From Selenomonadaceae bacterium (GTDB lineage: Bacteria > Bacillota > Negativicutes > Selenomonadales > Selenomonadaceae): a DNA stretch of 64,000 nt. The DNA is taken from contig JAFRRH010000013.1 in the NCBI GenBank assembly GCA_017428215.1, positions 1 to 64,000 of the forward strand, given 5' to 3'. A program made the position numbers and the translations under genes. Below the pieces are notes generated by a model that was not told the origin of the DNA, did no database searches, and worked only from the letters and a program-made list of their open reading frames with translations. Shown here piece after piece: positions 14,390 to 23,222 of this stretch. Every line of letters starts with the position of its first letter. Positions within the stretch are counted from its first letter, which is position 1.

Positions 14390-16126
14390 ATGACTAAAAA
14401 CGAATTAAAAAATTTAATCGACGCGGCGGCGGGCAGAAGGAAAGCCGACCTCGTTATAAAGAATTGCCAAATCGTAAACGTGTTGAACGGCGAGATTTAT
14501 TCGGGTGAAGTCGCGATTGCCGACGGGAAAATTATCGGCATGGGCGCGGCTGAATACGACGGTAAACAAATTTTTGACGCGGGCGGGAAATTTCTTGCGC
14601 CTGGCTTTATTGACGGGCATATTCATATTGAATCCTCTTACATAAGCCCTGAACAGCTCGGCAGAATAATTGTACCTCGTGGCACTACAACGATTATCGC
14701 CGACCCTCACGAAATTGCTAACGTCTGCGGGCTTGCCGGCTTGCGTTATATGCTTGACGCCGCGCAGAGGACAAAACTCAACATTGTTTACGCTATGCCA
14801 AGCTGTGTACCAGCCACGCCTTTTGAAGACGCTGGCGCAGTGATTGAGGCGTCAGATATGGAAGAACTTATCGGCGACGAAAATATTTTCGGCTTAGGAG
14901 AATTCATGAACGCGCCTGGGATTATCAACTGCGACGATAAAGCTTTGGATAAAATTTTGCTCGCTAAAAAATTCGACAAGCTGATTGACGGACACGCGCC
15001 GAATTTGACTGGTAAAGACTTAAACGCATATTTGAGCGCGGGGGTAGGCGGCGACCATGAATGTACAACCGTCGAGGAGATGAACGAACGCATTGCAAAG
15101 GGCATGTACGTTTTGATTCGCGAGGGTTCAGCTTGCCATAATCTAAAGACGTTGATTAAGGGTGTCACACCCGCCAATAGTCGCCGCGTTTTGTTGTGTT
15201 CGGACGACTGTCAGCCGAAAACTATTTTGGAACTTGGACACATGGATAAAAATATCAGAATGTGCGTCGCGAAAGGGATTGATCCGATAACCGCAATTCA
15301 AATGGCGACGATAAACTCGGCGGAGTCAATCGGAATTTACGACAGAGGCTTTATAGGCATTGGTGCACATGCAGATTTAGTTTTACTTGACGACTTAAAA
15401 AATTTCCGCGTTGATAAAGTTTGGATAGACGGCGAACTTGTTGCAGAGAACGGAAAATATTTACCCAAAATTATTCCCGCTGATATATCAAGCGTTCGCG
15501 GCTCCGTTAGGGTTAAAAACTTTTCTATTGACCGTTTGAAAATGAATTTGACTGGCGGCAAGGTTAATATAATTGGAATTGAGCCTGGCGGCGTCGTGAC
15601 AAAAAAATATCTCGCCGAAGTTAAGCACGACGAGACGGGCGATTTTATTTTCGACCCCGCGCAGGACATTTGCAAAGTCGCAGTGATTGAACGTCATCAC
15701 GAAACGGGAAAAATTGGTTTAGGACTTTTGGGCGGCTACGGAATCAAACGCGGAGCAGTTGCTGTATCTGTGGCGCATGATTCGCATAACATAATTGCGG
15801 CTGGTGTCAGCAACGCGGAAATTTTCTGCGCAGTCGAGGCTTTAATTAAAATGGAAGGCGGAATGGTTTTAGTTAAGGACGGAAAAATTATTTCGGTGAT
15901 ACCGTTGCTGATTGGCGGGCTTATGAGCGATTTGAGCGGCGAAGAACTTAAGGAAAAACTCGACGCGCTCCACGCTAAAGCACACGCCGAACTTGAAATC
16001 AGTGCAAATGTCGAACCTGTCATGACTTTAACTTTTATGTCGTTACCAGTTATCCCCGAAATAAAATTAACGGCGCGTGGACTTTTCGACTACGAAACTT
16101 TCAGTTTTATTCCACTTGAGGCTTGA
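14390..16126 (+). CDS. ade: Adenine deaminase
   Basis: A 578-residue amidohydrolase converting adenine to hypoxanthine and ammonia for purine salvage. The first metal-binding motif is GFIDGHIHIESSYISP (about 85-100), followed by PRGTTTIIADPHEIANVCG and, further on, VGGDHECTTVEEM and LCSDDCQP (metal-ligand region). The C-terminal adenine deaminase domain contains RHHETGKIGLGLLGGYG. ATG 14390 has GAGG six bases upstream. It follows the purine permease closely, forming an uptake-deamination pair. Confidence 0.93.
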   Translation: MTKNELKNLIDAAAGRRKADLVIKNCQIVNVLNGEIYSGEVAIADGKIIGMGAAEYDGKQIFDAGGKFLAPGFIDGHIHIESSYISPEQLGRIIVPRGTTTIIADPHEIANVCGLAGLRYMLDAAQRTKLNIVYAMPSCVPATPFEDAGAVIEASDMEELIGDENIFGLGEFMNAPGIINCDDKALDKILLAKKFDKLIDGHAPNLTGKDLNAYLSAGVGGDHECTTVEEMNERIAKGMYVLIREGSACHNLKTLIKGVTPANSRRVLLCSDDCQPKTILELGHMDKNIRMCVAKGIDPITAIQMATINSAESIGIYDRGFIGIGAHADLVLLDDLKNFRVDKVWIDGELVAENGKYLPKIIPADISSVRGSVRVKNFSIDRLKMNLTGGKVNIIGIEPGGVVTKKYLAEVKHDETGDFIFDPAQDICKVAVIERHHETGKIGLGLLGGYGIKRGAVAVSVAHDSHNIIAAGVSNAEIFCAVEALIKMEGGMVLVKDGKIISVIPLLIGGLMSDLSGEELKEKLDALHAKAHAELEISANVEPVMTLTFMSLPVIPEIKLTARGLFDYETFSFIPLEA

Positions 16127-16189
16127 CGTTTTGACGGCTTTAAAATATACTTGCCGCGATTTACAAAAACATTTGGAGGTTGAGTAGAA

Positions 16190-17386
16190 TTGTTTTTCTC
16201 TAAAAAGAAATTTAAATTGGCGTCGATGATCGCTTGCGGAATTTTGGCGAGCGCATTGTTCACAGGTTGCGGCGGCGAGCAAGGTAGCTCCGGCGGCGAA
16301 AAAAAAGCGGCTGGTGACGAGATTGTTATCGGTTCCAACTTCGAGTTGACGGGCAACGTCGCGCAGTACGGAGCAAATGCTAATAACGGTCTCAAGCTCG
16401 CGATTAAGGAAATCAACGACGCGGGCGGCGTCAACGGCAAGAAAATTAAAATAGTCGAGGCGGACGCAAAATCTGAGGCGGCTGAAGCCGTCAACGCGGC
16501 GACAAAATTAATTTCGGATGAAAAAGTCGTTGCGATTATCGGTCCGGCTGTCACAGCTAACGTTATCGCCGAATCTCAAGTTGCAACGGATAATATGGTT
16601 CCGGTTATCGGTCCTGCCGCAACTAATCCCGACGTTACTGTCGAGAACGGACAAGTTAAGCCGTATATCTTCCGCGCTTGCTTTATCGACCCGCAACAAA
16701 GCGAGGTTATGGCTCAATTCGCCGCAAAAGATTTAAATGCTAAAACCGCAGTCCTCTACCTTGATTCCAGCTCCGACTATTCAAAGAGTCTCGGCAAAAT
16801 CTTTAAGGAAAAATTCGAGGCTGACGGCGGCAAGGTTGTAATGGAAGAGGCTTTCCTTGCTAAAGACCAAGACTTCAAAGCCGCGTTGACAAAAATTCAG
16901 ACTGCAAACGCTGATGTTATCTTCGTCCCCGCTTACTATGAAGAAGTTGGCAAAATCGTCAAACAGGCTCGCGAACTCGGCATAACCGCCGCTATTCTCG
17001 GCACTGACGGTTGGGACGACAGCAAAGTTATCGACATTGCCGGTAAAGACGCGCTCAACAATACTTATTTCTGCACGCACTACTTTGAAGGCGACGCCGA
17101 AGTTCAAAACTTTATCAACGCTTACAAAGGCGAATACAAAACTGACCCGAATGTCTTTGCGGCTCTGGGCTACGACGCGGGCAAAATGTTAGTCAATGCT
17201 ATTGAACGCGGCGGCGAAGACGGGCAAAAGATTCGCGACAACATTGAGACGATAAAAGATTTACAAGTTGGCACGGGCAAAATTACTATGGACGCCGCGA
17301 CGCACAACCCGATTAAAGGTATCGTCGTTATCGAGACAAAAGACGGCGTTCGCTCGCTTCGTACCAAAATTGCTCCCGAAGGTTAA
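16190..17386 (+). CDS. Branched-chain amino-acid ABC transporter substrate-binding lipoprotein (LivJ/K-like)
   Basis: A 398-residue lipoprotein with signal sequence and lipobox near ALFTGC (about residues 21-26), followed by a Gly/Ser-rich linker. The Peripla_BP_6 domain starts at DEIVIGSNFELTGNVAQYG and includes GGVNGKKIKIVEAD and VVAIIGPAVT. It binds branched-chain amino acids (or a related ligand) in the periplasm and delivers them to the permease encoded downstream. It begins with TTG after GGAGG. It is first of the liv cluster but has a separate downstream promoter between it and livH. Confidence 0.9.
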   Translation: MFFSKKKFKLASMIACGILASALFTGCGGEQGSSGGEKKAAGDEIVIGSNFELTGNVAQYGANANNGLKLAIKEINDAGGVNGKKIKIVEADAKSEAAEAVNAATKLISDEKVVAIIGPAVTANVIAESQVATDNMVPVIGPAATNPDVTVENGQVKPYIFRACFIDPQQSEVMAQFAAKDLNAKTAVLYLDSSSDYSKSLGKIFKEKFEADGGKVVMEEAFLAKDQDFKAALTKIQTANADVIFVPAYYEEVGKIVKQARELGITAAILGTDGWDDSKVIDIAGKDALNNTYFCTHYFEGDAEVQNFINAYKGEYKTDPNVFAALGYDAGKMLVNAIERGGEDGQKIRDNIETIKDLQVGTGKITMDAATHNPIKGIVVIETKDGVRSLRTKIAPEG

Positions 17387-17395
17387 AAATAATAC

Positions 17396-17448
17396 GTGAC
17401 AATATCGCAATAAAACGTTAAAATCCTTCTTGAAAATTTTCAAGGAGG
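17396..17448 (+). promoter_or_regulatory. livH promoter and palindrome touching its SD
   Basis: GTGACA (17396-17401), 17-bp spacer, TAAAAT (17419-17424) form a promoter. The next bases contain a perfect 16-base palindrome CTTGAAAATTTTCAAG (17429-17444) whose right arm overlaps the AAGGAGG Shine-Dalgarno (17442-17448). The hairpin is followed, after GAGG, by seven Ts. It could lower translation or act as a weak attenuator. Confidence 0.55.
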
Positions 17449-17455
17449 TTTTTTT

Positions 17456-18343
17456 ATGGACTTTGTGCATCAACTTGTTCAGCAGTTGATAAACGGCGTA
17501 AGTCTGGGCAGTATTTACGCGCTGATTGCTCTAGGCTATACGATGATTTACGGAATCATAAAGTTGATAAACTTTGCGCACGGCGACGTTTACATGGTCG
17601 GAGCGTATATCGGATTTGCGGCGGTTACGATTGGAAATTTGCCGATTTTGCCTGCGCTCCTAATCTCAATGGCATTGACGGCTTGTCTTGGTATGTTAGT
17701 CGAAAGGATTGCTTATAAGCCGCTTAGACATGCGCCGAGAATTTCGTTGCTTATAACTGCGATTGGCGTTTCATTTTTCCTTGAGTACACGAGCATGTAT
17801 TTTGTCACGCCAACGCCGCGCACCTTCCCCGAAGTCATGCCGAATATTTCGTTCAACTTGGGCGGCTTCATTATCAACGGGCAACAACTGCTAATTTTGA
17901 GCATAACGATAATTTTAATGGCGGTGCTGACTTACATTGTCCAGAAAACAAAACTTGGTAAGGCAATGCGAGCGGCGAGCTTCGACACGGAGACGGCTCA
18001 ACTTATGGGCGTCGATTCGGACAAAGTTATTTCAATGACGTTCTGCATAGGTTCAGCACTAGCGGCGGCGGCTGGAGTATTAGTCGGCGTCTATTACAAC
18101 ACGATTGATCCGTTAATGGGAATTATGCCGGGCTTGAAAGCATTTGTCGCGGCGGTTTTGGGCGGTATAGGAATTTTGCCGGGCGCAGTCGTCGGAGGAA
18201 TAGTTTTGGGCGTCGTCGAGGCATTAGTCGCAGGTTTTTTGTCGTCTACGTTCAGAGACGCGGCGGCGTTTGCCATTTTGATTTTGGTTTTGCTGATTAA
18301 ACCGAGCGGACTTTTTGGTAAGAACACGAACGAAAAGGTGTGA
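17456..18343 (+). CDS. livH: Branched-chain amino-acid ABC transporter permease LivH
   Basis: A 295-residue inner-membrane permease of the LivH class. It has about eight hydrophobic segments, the family opening LINGVSLGSIYALIALGYT and INFAHGDVYMVGAYIGF, and the EAA-like cytoplasmic stretch TKLGKAMRAASFDTETAQLMG (residues 163-183). It forms the transport channel with LivM. It starts 70 bases after the binding-protein gene, with its own promoter, and its stop codon lies 5 bases before livM. Confidence 0.93.
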   Translation: MDFVHQLVQQLINGVSLGSIYALIALGYTMIYGIIKLINFAHGDVYMVGAYIGFAAVTIGNLPILPALLISMALTACLGMLVERIAYKPLRHAPRISLLITAIGVSFFLEYTSMYFVTPTPRTFPEVMPNISFNLGGFIINGQQLLILSITIILMAVLTYIVQKTKLGKAMRAASFDTETAQLMGVDSDKVISMTFCIGSALAAAAGVLVGVYYNTIDPLMGIMPGLKAFVAAVLGGIGILPGAVVGGIVLGVVEALVAGFLSSTFRDAAAFAILILVLLIKPSGLFGKNTNEKV

Positions 18344-18347
18344 CGAT

Positions 18348-19313
18348 ATGAACTCAGCTAGGAAAAGAGATTTGGTTATGCTTATCTTCGGGCTGGTGCT
18401 TTATGGCGTCCTGCAGATGATGATAAGCACAAAAATTATTGGCTCGTTCTGGGAGCTGAACATAATTTTAATTTGCGTGAACATAATCCTATCGGCGAGC
18501 CTGAATTTAATTAACGGCTACACGGGACAATTTTCCTTAGGGCACGCGGGATTTATGGCGGTCGGAGCTTATGTTGGAGTTGTGGCGACGGTTAAATTTG
18601 GTTTACCGTTAATTGCGGCGTTAATTCTCGGAGCGATTGCGGCGGGTTCTTTAGGCTTTTTAATTGGACTGCCGACATTGCGTCTGCGCGGCGACTATTT
18701 AGCGATTGCGACTTTAGGGCTTGGCGAGATAATTCGTATCGTCATCATGAATATTGATTATGTCGGAGGCGCGGCTGGCTTTAAAGGCATTCCGCACTTA
18801 ACAAATTTTACGTGGGTTTTCTTCGCAATGCTCTTGACTTTGTTCTTTATAAAAAATTTCGTAAACTCGTCGCACGGGCGGGCTTGCATAGCAATTCGAG
18901 AAAATGAAATTGCCGCAGAGGCTATGGGCGTCAACACGACAAAATATAAAGTTATGGCGTTTACATTAGGCGCGGCATTTGCGGGCGTCGCGGGTGGTTT
19001 ATTTGCGCACCAATTTTATTTGATAAGCCCGACCTCGTTTACGTTCTTGTCGTCGTTTAACTATTTGATAATGGTTGTTATGGGCGGCATGGGGTCAATC
19101 ACAGGCTCAATCGCGGGCGCATTCGTCGTAACGTTTATATCGGCGGCGTTGGCGTCTTTCCCAGAGGCTCGCATGATAATTTACGCGCTGGCATTGATTT
19201 TAATGATGTTTTATCGCCCACAAGGACTTTTCGGTTACATGGAAATAACGAACGTCGGACCGATTAAAAAATTCTTGGATAAAATTTCAGGCACTAAGGA
19301 GGCAGTGACATGA
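18348..19313 (+). CDS. livM: Branched-chain amino-acid ABC transporter permease LivM
   Basis: A 321-residue second permease subunit. Family motifs LNLINGYTGQFSLGHAGFMA and LRLRGDYLAIATLGLGEIIR are present, followed by the coupling stretch SSHGRACIAIRENEIAAEAMG. ATG 18348 follows AAAGGTG; earlier in-frame starts overlap livH without an SD. The 3' end overlaps the following 74-codon gene by 4 bases (ATGA), an unusual neighbour in a liv operon, where livG would normally follow. Confidence 0.92.
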   Translation: MNSARKRDLVMLIFGLVLYGVLQMMISTKIIGSFWELNIILICVNIILSASLNLINGYTGQFSLGHAGFMAVGAYVGVVATVKFGLPLIAALILGAIAAGSLGFLIGLPTLRLRGDYLAIATLGLGEIIRIVIMNIDYVGGAAGFKGIPHLTNFTWVFFAMLLTLFFIKNFVNSSHGRACIAIRENEIAAEAMGVNTTKYKVMAFTLGAAFAGVAGGLFAHQFYLISPTSFTFLSSFNYLIMVVMGGMGSITGSIAGAFVVTFISAALASFPEARMIIYALALILMMFYRPQGLFGYMEITNVGPIKKFLDKISGTKEAVT

Positions 19314-19534
19314 CTGAAGCTAAGCAAGAGGCAATCGCTTTAATCGAGAGAATACCCGACGACAAATCTGCTATCGTCCTAAAAATTTTGGAGGACATTT
19401 GCGAATTGCTCAATGTCGCTACGAACAAACAAGAGCGATTGACGGAAAAGGTAGAGGAAAATTTGGCGTTAATGGAAGAAGCGGAAAATTTAGTCGGCGA
19501 GGAAATTTGGGATTACAAGAAGTTTAAGAATTAA
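19310..19534 (+). CDS. Small acidic helical protein of unknown function within the liv operon
   Basis: A 74-residue protein with no recognised domain, predicted largely helical and acidic. The opening MTEAKQEAIALIERIPDDKS resembles the N-terminal part of short antitoxin-like proteins (DUF2281-type, where ALxLIxxLPDDK recurs), but no toxin partner is adjacent. It overlaps livM by an ATGA and is preceded by a GGAGG within livM, so it is translationally coupled. It probably joined the operon secondarily. Confidence 0.6.
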   Translation: MTEAKQEAIALIERIPDDKSAIVLKILEDICELLNVATNKQERLTEKVEENLALMEEAENLVGEEIWDYKKFKN

Positions 19535-19555
19535 TTCTTCGGAAAGGAATTTTCT

Positions 19556-20338
19556 ATGGCTGATAAAAAACATTTACTGGAAACTATTGACGTGTCGGAA
19601 GTTTTCGGCGGACTCAAGGCAGTCTCTGACTTTAACATTTACATTGACAAAGGCGAATTAATCGGGCTAATCGGACCGAACGGCGCGGGCAAGACGACGG
19701 CTTTTAACTTGATAACGGGTGTTTACAAGCCGACGACGGGCGAAATTACTTTTGACGGCAAATCGCTAGTCGGACTTAAGCCTTACGAAATTACTCAACG
19801 CGGCATTGCCAGGACGTTCCAAAATATTCGCCTGTTCAGCGAGTTAAGCGTCCTTGATAACGTAAAAATCGCTTATCATTGCCACGTTAAATACGGCTTG
19901 ATTGAAACTGTTTTGCGCATGGGACGTTACTTTGGCGAGGAAAAATCTATCGAAGACGAAGCACTTAACCTGTTAAAAATTTTCAAACTTGACGGGCACG
20001 CTTACGAGGTCGCTAAAAATCTTCCTTACGGTGCACAGCGCAGATTGGAAATTGCCCGCGCTCTTGCCGCTAAGCCGAAACTTTTGCTACTCGACGAACC
20101 CGCCGCCGGCATGAATCCGCAAGAGACGCAGGAACTTATGGAGATGATTCGCTGGATTCGTAAGCAGTTCGGTTTGACTGTCCTTTTAATCGAACACGAC
20201 ATGAGCCTCGTCATGGGCATTTGCGAGCGGATTTACGTCCTCGAATACGGCATGATTATCGCTGACGGTACGCCCGCTGAAATTCAAAATGACCCTGAAG
20301 TTATTCGCGCATATCTCGGAGCGGAGGCAATTAATTAA
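19556..20338 (+). CDS. livG: Branched-chain amino-acid ABC transporter ATP-binding protein LivG
   Basis: A 260-residue cytoplasmic ATPase. Walker A GPNGAGKTTAFNLITG (about 36-51), Q-loop region GIARTFQNIRLF, an abbreviated signature region YGAQRRLEIARAL, Walker B KLLLLDEPAAGMNPQE and the switch histidine in LIEHDMSLVMG are all present. It energises amino-acid uptake with LivF. SD AAAGGAA precedes the ATG. The downstream partner livF is separated from it by two unrelated genes. Confidence 0.93.
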   Translation: MADKKHLLETIDVSEVFGGLKAVSDFNIYIDKGELIGLIGPNGAGKTTAFNLITGVYKPTTGEITFDGKSLVGLKPYEITQRGIARTFQNIRLFSELSVLDNVKIAYHCHVKYGLIETVLRMGRYFGEEKSIEDEALNLLKIFKLDGHAYEVAKNLPYGAQRRLEIARALAAKPKLLLLDEPAAGMNPQETQELMEMIRWIRKQFGLTVLLIEHDMSLVMGICERIYVLEYGMIIADGTPAEIQNDPEVIRAYLGAEAIN

Positions 20339-20352
20339 GGGGGGGTTAATTC

Positions 20353-21549
20353 ATGCTTAGAAAATTTTTCGCTACAACGCTACTTGTCGTAACATTTCTA
20401 TTTGCGCAAGTCGTTTCGGCGGCTGACATTGACACGGTAAAAGATATTTCCGCTAAATATTATGCCAATGCAAAAGAAATCGCTAAACGTTATGTCGAGC
20501 TTAGAACTTACAGCGATCACGGAACTCATCACGCGGCATTAGTTGCTGTAAAATCTTTGGAAGCCGCCGACTCCATTGACGCGGCAAATTTCGGTAACGT
20601 GTGGTATTCGTCGATTGACAGGCGCGAATTGGAAATTGCCGCATTTATGCACGATACCGGCATGGACGGCGGGCAATTTAAAACTTACACCGACGGCAAC
20701 GCGCTAAGAAAAGACCACTCGTTGAATTCGGCAATTCACGTTTTGGAAAATCGCGAGGCTATTGCGGCTTTGGGCGTCAATGTCGATGCGGTTGCGCTTG
20801 ATTGCATGGGGCACAGCAAAAGTTGTTCGGGCGTTCGCGACTTGACAAGTTGGGAGCAATGGACGGATTGTTTTAATCGCATTGATGAAGCCGTTGAGCT
20901 TTACAATCAAAAATTTCCCGCCGCGCAGATTTACTTCGACAAATCGACTTGGACGAACGGTGAGACTTATCAAAATAAAAAAGGTGTAGAAATTTACAAG
21001 TTCAATCGTGAGGCATTGGCGAGGAGTGCGGCGGTTATTGCGGCTCTTAGAATTGGCGACGCAAATCGCGAGGCGGCTCAATTCCCCTACACTCAAACTG
21101 GCGAGACTATCGAGGTTGATTTTAAATCTTACGTCACACCCGCTAAGGATTGGCACGAGGAAATTGCTAAAGCGAAAATTTTTATGATTGACAGCAACGG
21201 CAACAGGACTTCGCTTTTAACTCAAGGCGTTGATACTAATGGTTTTGGGCGCATGTACATGGCGGGCGAGGGCAATCTTTCAATGTCTTGCGAATACAAT
21301 CCCGAAACTGGAAATCTCCGCGAAGTTTTTAAAATTTTTCACGGCGCAAGTTTTCCGCTCTCTACGCAAAATTGTATAGAGGAGCGGCTCGGCGAACTTG
21401 ATACTATGAAAAGATTTCCTGTCGAGGCTCACATTAAAATTGTTGGCGACTACTCCAAAGTTGACAAGAAAAAAATTTCCCGCATATACAGCCGCTATTG
21501 TCGCGACGCGCAACGCAAACATCAATTCCCCGTGACTTTTGAATTTTAA
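20353..21549 (+). CDS. Secreted HD-domain protein, putative phosphohydrolase
   Basis: A 398-residue protein with a clear signal peptide (MLRKFFATTLLVVTFLFAQV, cleavage near VSAAD), so it should act in the periplasm. The HD-superfamily pattern is visible: HGTHHAA (about 57-63), AAFMHDTGMDG (about 96-106), KDHSLNSA (about 118-125) and DCMGHSKS (about 149-156), giving the H...HD...H metal ligands. The C-terminal half (about 260-398) has no recognised domain. It sits inside the liv operon, 14 bases after livG, with a GGGGGG-rich SD. Substrate unknown. Confidence 0.75.
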   Translation: MLRKFFATTLLVVTFLFAQVVSAADIDTVKDISAKYYANAKEIAKRYVELRTYSDHGTHHAALVAVKSLEAADSIDAANFGNVWYSSIDRRELEIAAFMHDTGMDGGQFKTYTDGNALRKDHSLNSAIHVLENREAIAALGVNVDAVALDCMGHSKSCSGVRDLTSWEQWTDCFNRIDEAVELYNQKFPAAQIYFDKSTWTNGETYQNKKGVEIYKFNREALARSAAVIAALRIGDANREAAQFPYTQTGETIEVDFKSYVTPAKDWHEEIAKAKIFMIDSNGNRTSLLTQGVDTNGFGRMYMAGEGNLSMSCEYNPETGNLREVFKIFHGASFPLSTQNCIEERLGELDTMKRFPVEAHIKIVGDYSKVDKKKISRIYSRYCRDAQRKHQFPVTFEF

Positions 21550-21560
21550 GAGGTGATTTT

Positions 21561-22499
21561 ATGGCGTATAAAGCTTTAACCTTAGGTTCGGAAGAACTCG
21601 TAAATAAAATGTTGCCGCTTTATAAAAAAGAAATTCTACGTGGAACATTTGAAATAACCGCGCATGCTACTTTTGAAAACAATTCCGTTAATATCGCTGA
21701 CGCAATAAATAAACTAAACGGCGCGTATAATTTTAGTGACTTTGATTTTGTGCTAGTTTCTCCTCAAAGTAATTTTTATGAGATTATGAAACAACTGGAA
21801 GCTAAAGACGTTCCGCATGATAAAATTATTGACGGGCGAGTATTTCAGATAAAAAACTTAGATTTTCCGCGTTTTTTGGAAGAAGGTATCGCGTATAGCG
21901 TTTTGGATAAGAAAATTTTTAATTCAAATGCGCGTATAATTTATCCCAAAGTTCACGAAACTAAAGACGGAAGAACAACGTTGTCGCTTGGCAGGAAAAG
22001 TTACATTCGATACGGTAGCACTTTGGAGGGACCAGGTTTAATTTCGTTAGGTAATTTTTCTTCCTTTGCACCCAAAATATTTTTTAGCTTAGGACAAAAT
22101 TTTAGTCATAACTATCTTAACGTGGGTACAGTGCCCTTGAGCAGTCTGGATTGGAAGTTCCCAAAAGATTTTTGGCCGCCGCGAGGTGGTTGCAGAATTT
22201 TAATCGGTAGTGATGTTTGGTGTGGACGCGGAAGTATTTTTAAGTGCGTCAATCCAAATAAGCCACTCATTATCGGAAATGGCGCGGTTATTGCCTCAAA
22301 CAGTGTGGTTGTAAAAAATGTTCCGCCCTACGCGATTGTCGGTGGCAACCCCGCGCAGATTATCAAATATCGTTTCGAGCCGCACATTATCGAGGCGTTG
22401 CTTAGGATTAAATGGTGGGATTGGGACATCGATAGAATCTACGAAAATTATAAATACTTTAACGACGTAGAAAAATTTATTTCCTTAAATGACAAATAG
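21561..22499 (+). CDS. Left-handed beta-helix acetyltransferase (CatB/xenobiotic type) with unknown N-terminal domain
   Basis: A 312-residue protein. The C-terminal half (about 135-300) has hexapeptide-repeat features of CatB-like O-acetyltransferases: YIRYGSTLEGPGLISLGNFS, the insertion FSLGQNFSHNYLNVGTVPLS with the catalytic-type His, IGSDVWCGRGSIFK, IGNGAVIASNSVVVKNVPPY and AIVGGNPAQIIKYRF. The first 130 residues are unassigned; they include VLVSPQSNFYEIMKQLEAKD and could be a small Rossmann-like module. It lies between livG and livF and is likely cargo inserted into the operon. Acceptor unknown. Confidence 0.8.
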   Translation: MAYKALTLGSEELVNKMLPLYKKEILRGTFEITAHATFENNSVNIADAINKLNGAYNFSDFDFVLVSPQSNFYEIMKQLEAKDVPHDKIIDGRVFQIKNLDFPRFLEEGIAYSVLDKKIFNSNARIIYPKVHETKDGRTTLSLGRKSYIRYGSTLEGPGLISLGNFSSFAPKIFFSLGQNFSHNYLNVGTVPLSSLDWKFPKDFWPPRGGCRILIGSDVWCGRGSIFKCVNPNKPLIIGNGAVIASNSVVVKNVPPYAIVGGNPAQIIKYRFEPHIIEALLRIKWWDWDIDRIYENYKYFNDVEKFISLNDK

Positions 22500-22510
22500 G
22501 AGGTTTGCTT

Positions 22511-23221
22511 ATGGCAATGCTGGCAGTCAAAGACATTAACGTTTACTACGGCGCGATTCACGCGATAAAGGGCATAAGTCTTTCTGTCGATGAGGGCGAA
22601 ATTGTCACGCTGATTGGTGCAAACGGCGCGGGCAAATCGACGACGCTACGGACAATTTCGGGACTGTTAAAGCCTAAAACCGGCGAGATAAATTTCCTCA
22701 ACAAAAATATCGCAGGAATGCCAGCGCATAAAATAGTTCGCGAGGGAATATCGCAAGTTCCTGAAGGTCGTCGGATTTTCGCGGAAATGACGGTTCAGGA
22801 AAATTTGGAGCTGGGAGCTTTCACGCGCTCGGACAAGGACGAAATCCAAAACGATTTTAAAATGGTCTTTGGACGTTTCCCGCGCCTTGAAGAAAGAAGA
22901 TCCCAGCTGGCAGGAACTTTATCCGGTGGCGAACAACAAATGCTGGCTATGGGGCGTGCGCTGATGAGCCGACCAAAACTCTTACTACTCGACGAACCGA
23001 GCATGGGACTTGCACCGCTTTTAATCAAAGAAATTTTTTCAATCATCGTAGACATAAACAAGACAGGTACGACAGTTTTACTCGTCGAACAAAATGCGAA
23101 CATGGCGTTGTCGATCGCAAATCGTGCTTATGTTTTGGAGACGGGCAGAATTACAATTTCCGGCGATGCTAAAGAACTCGCCGCAAGTGAAGACATTCGT
23201 AAAGCGTATCTTGGAGGTTAA
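22511..23221 (+). CDS. livF: Branched-chain amino-acid ABC transporter ATP-binding protein LivF
   Basis: A 236-residue ATPase with Walker A GANGAGKSTTLRTISG, the LivF-type REGISQVPEGRRIFAEMTVQ stretch, signature LSGGEQQMLAMGRAL, Walker B LLLLDEPSMGLAP and switch LVEQNANMA. It pairs with LivG. ATG 22511 is chosen because AGGAGG ends 7 bases upstream; the TTG at 22505 is too close. Its separation from livG by two cargo genes is unusual. Confidence 0.93.
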   Translation: MAMLAVKDINVYYGAIHAIKGISLSVDEGEIVTLIGANGAGKSTTLRTISGLLKPKTGEINFLNKNIAGMPAHKIVREGISQVPEGRRIFAEMTVQENLELGAFTRSDKDEIQNDFKMVFGRFPRLEERRSQLAGTLSGGEQQMLAMGRALMSRPKLLLLDEPSMGLAPLLIKEIFSIIVDINKTGTTVLLVEQNANMALSIANRAYVLETGRITISGDAKELAASEDIRKAYLGG

Positions 23222-23222
23222 T

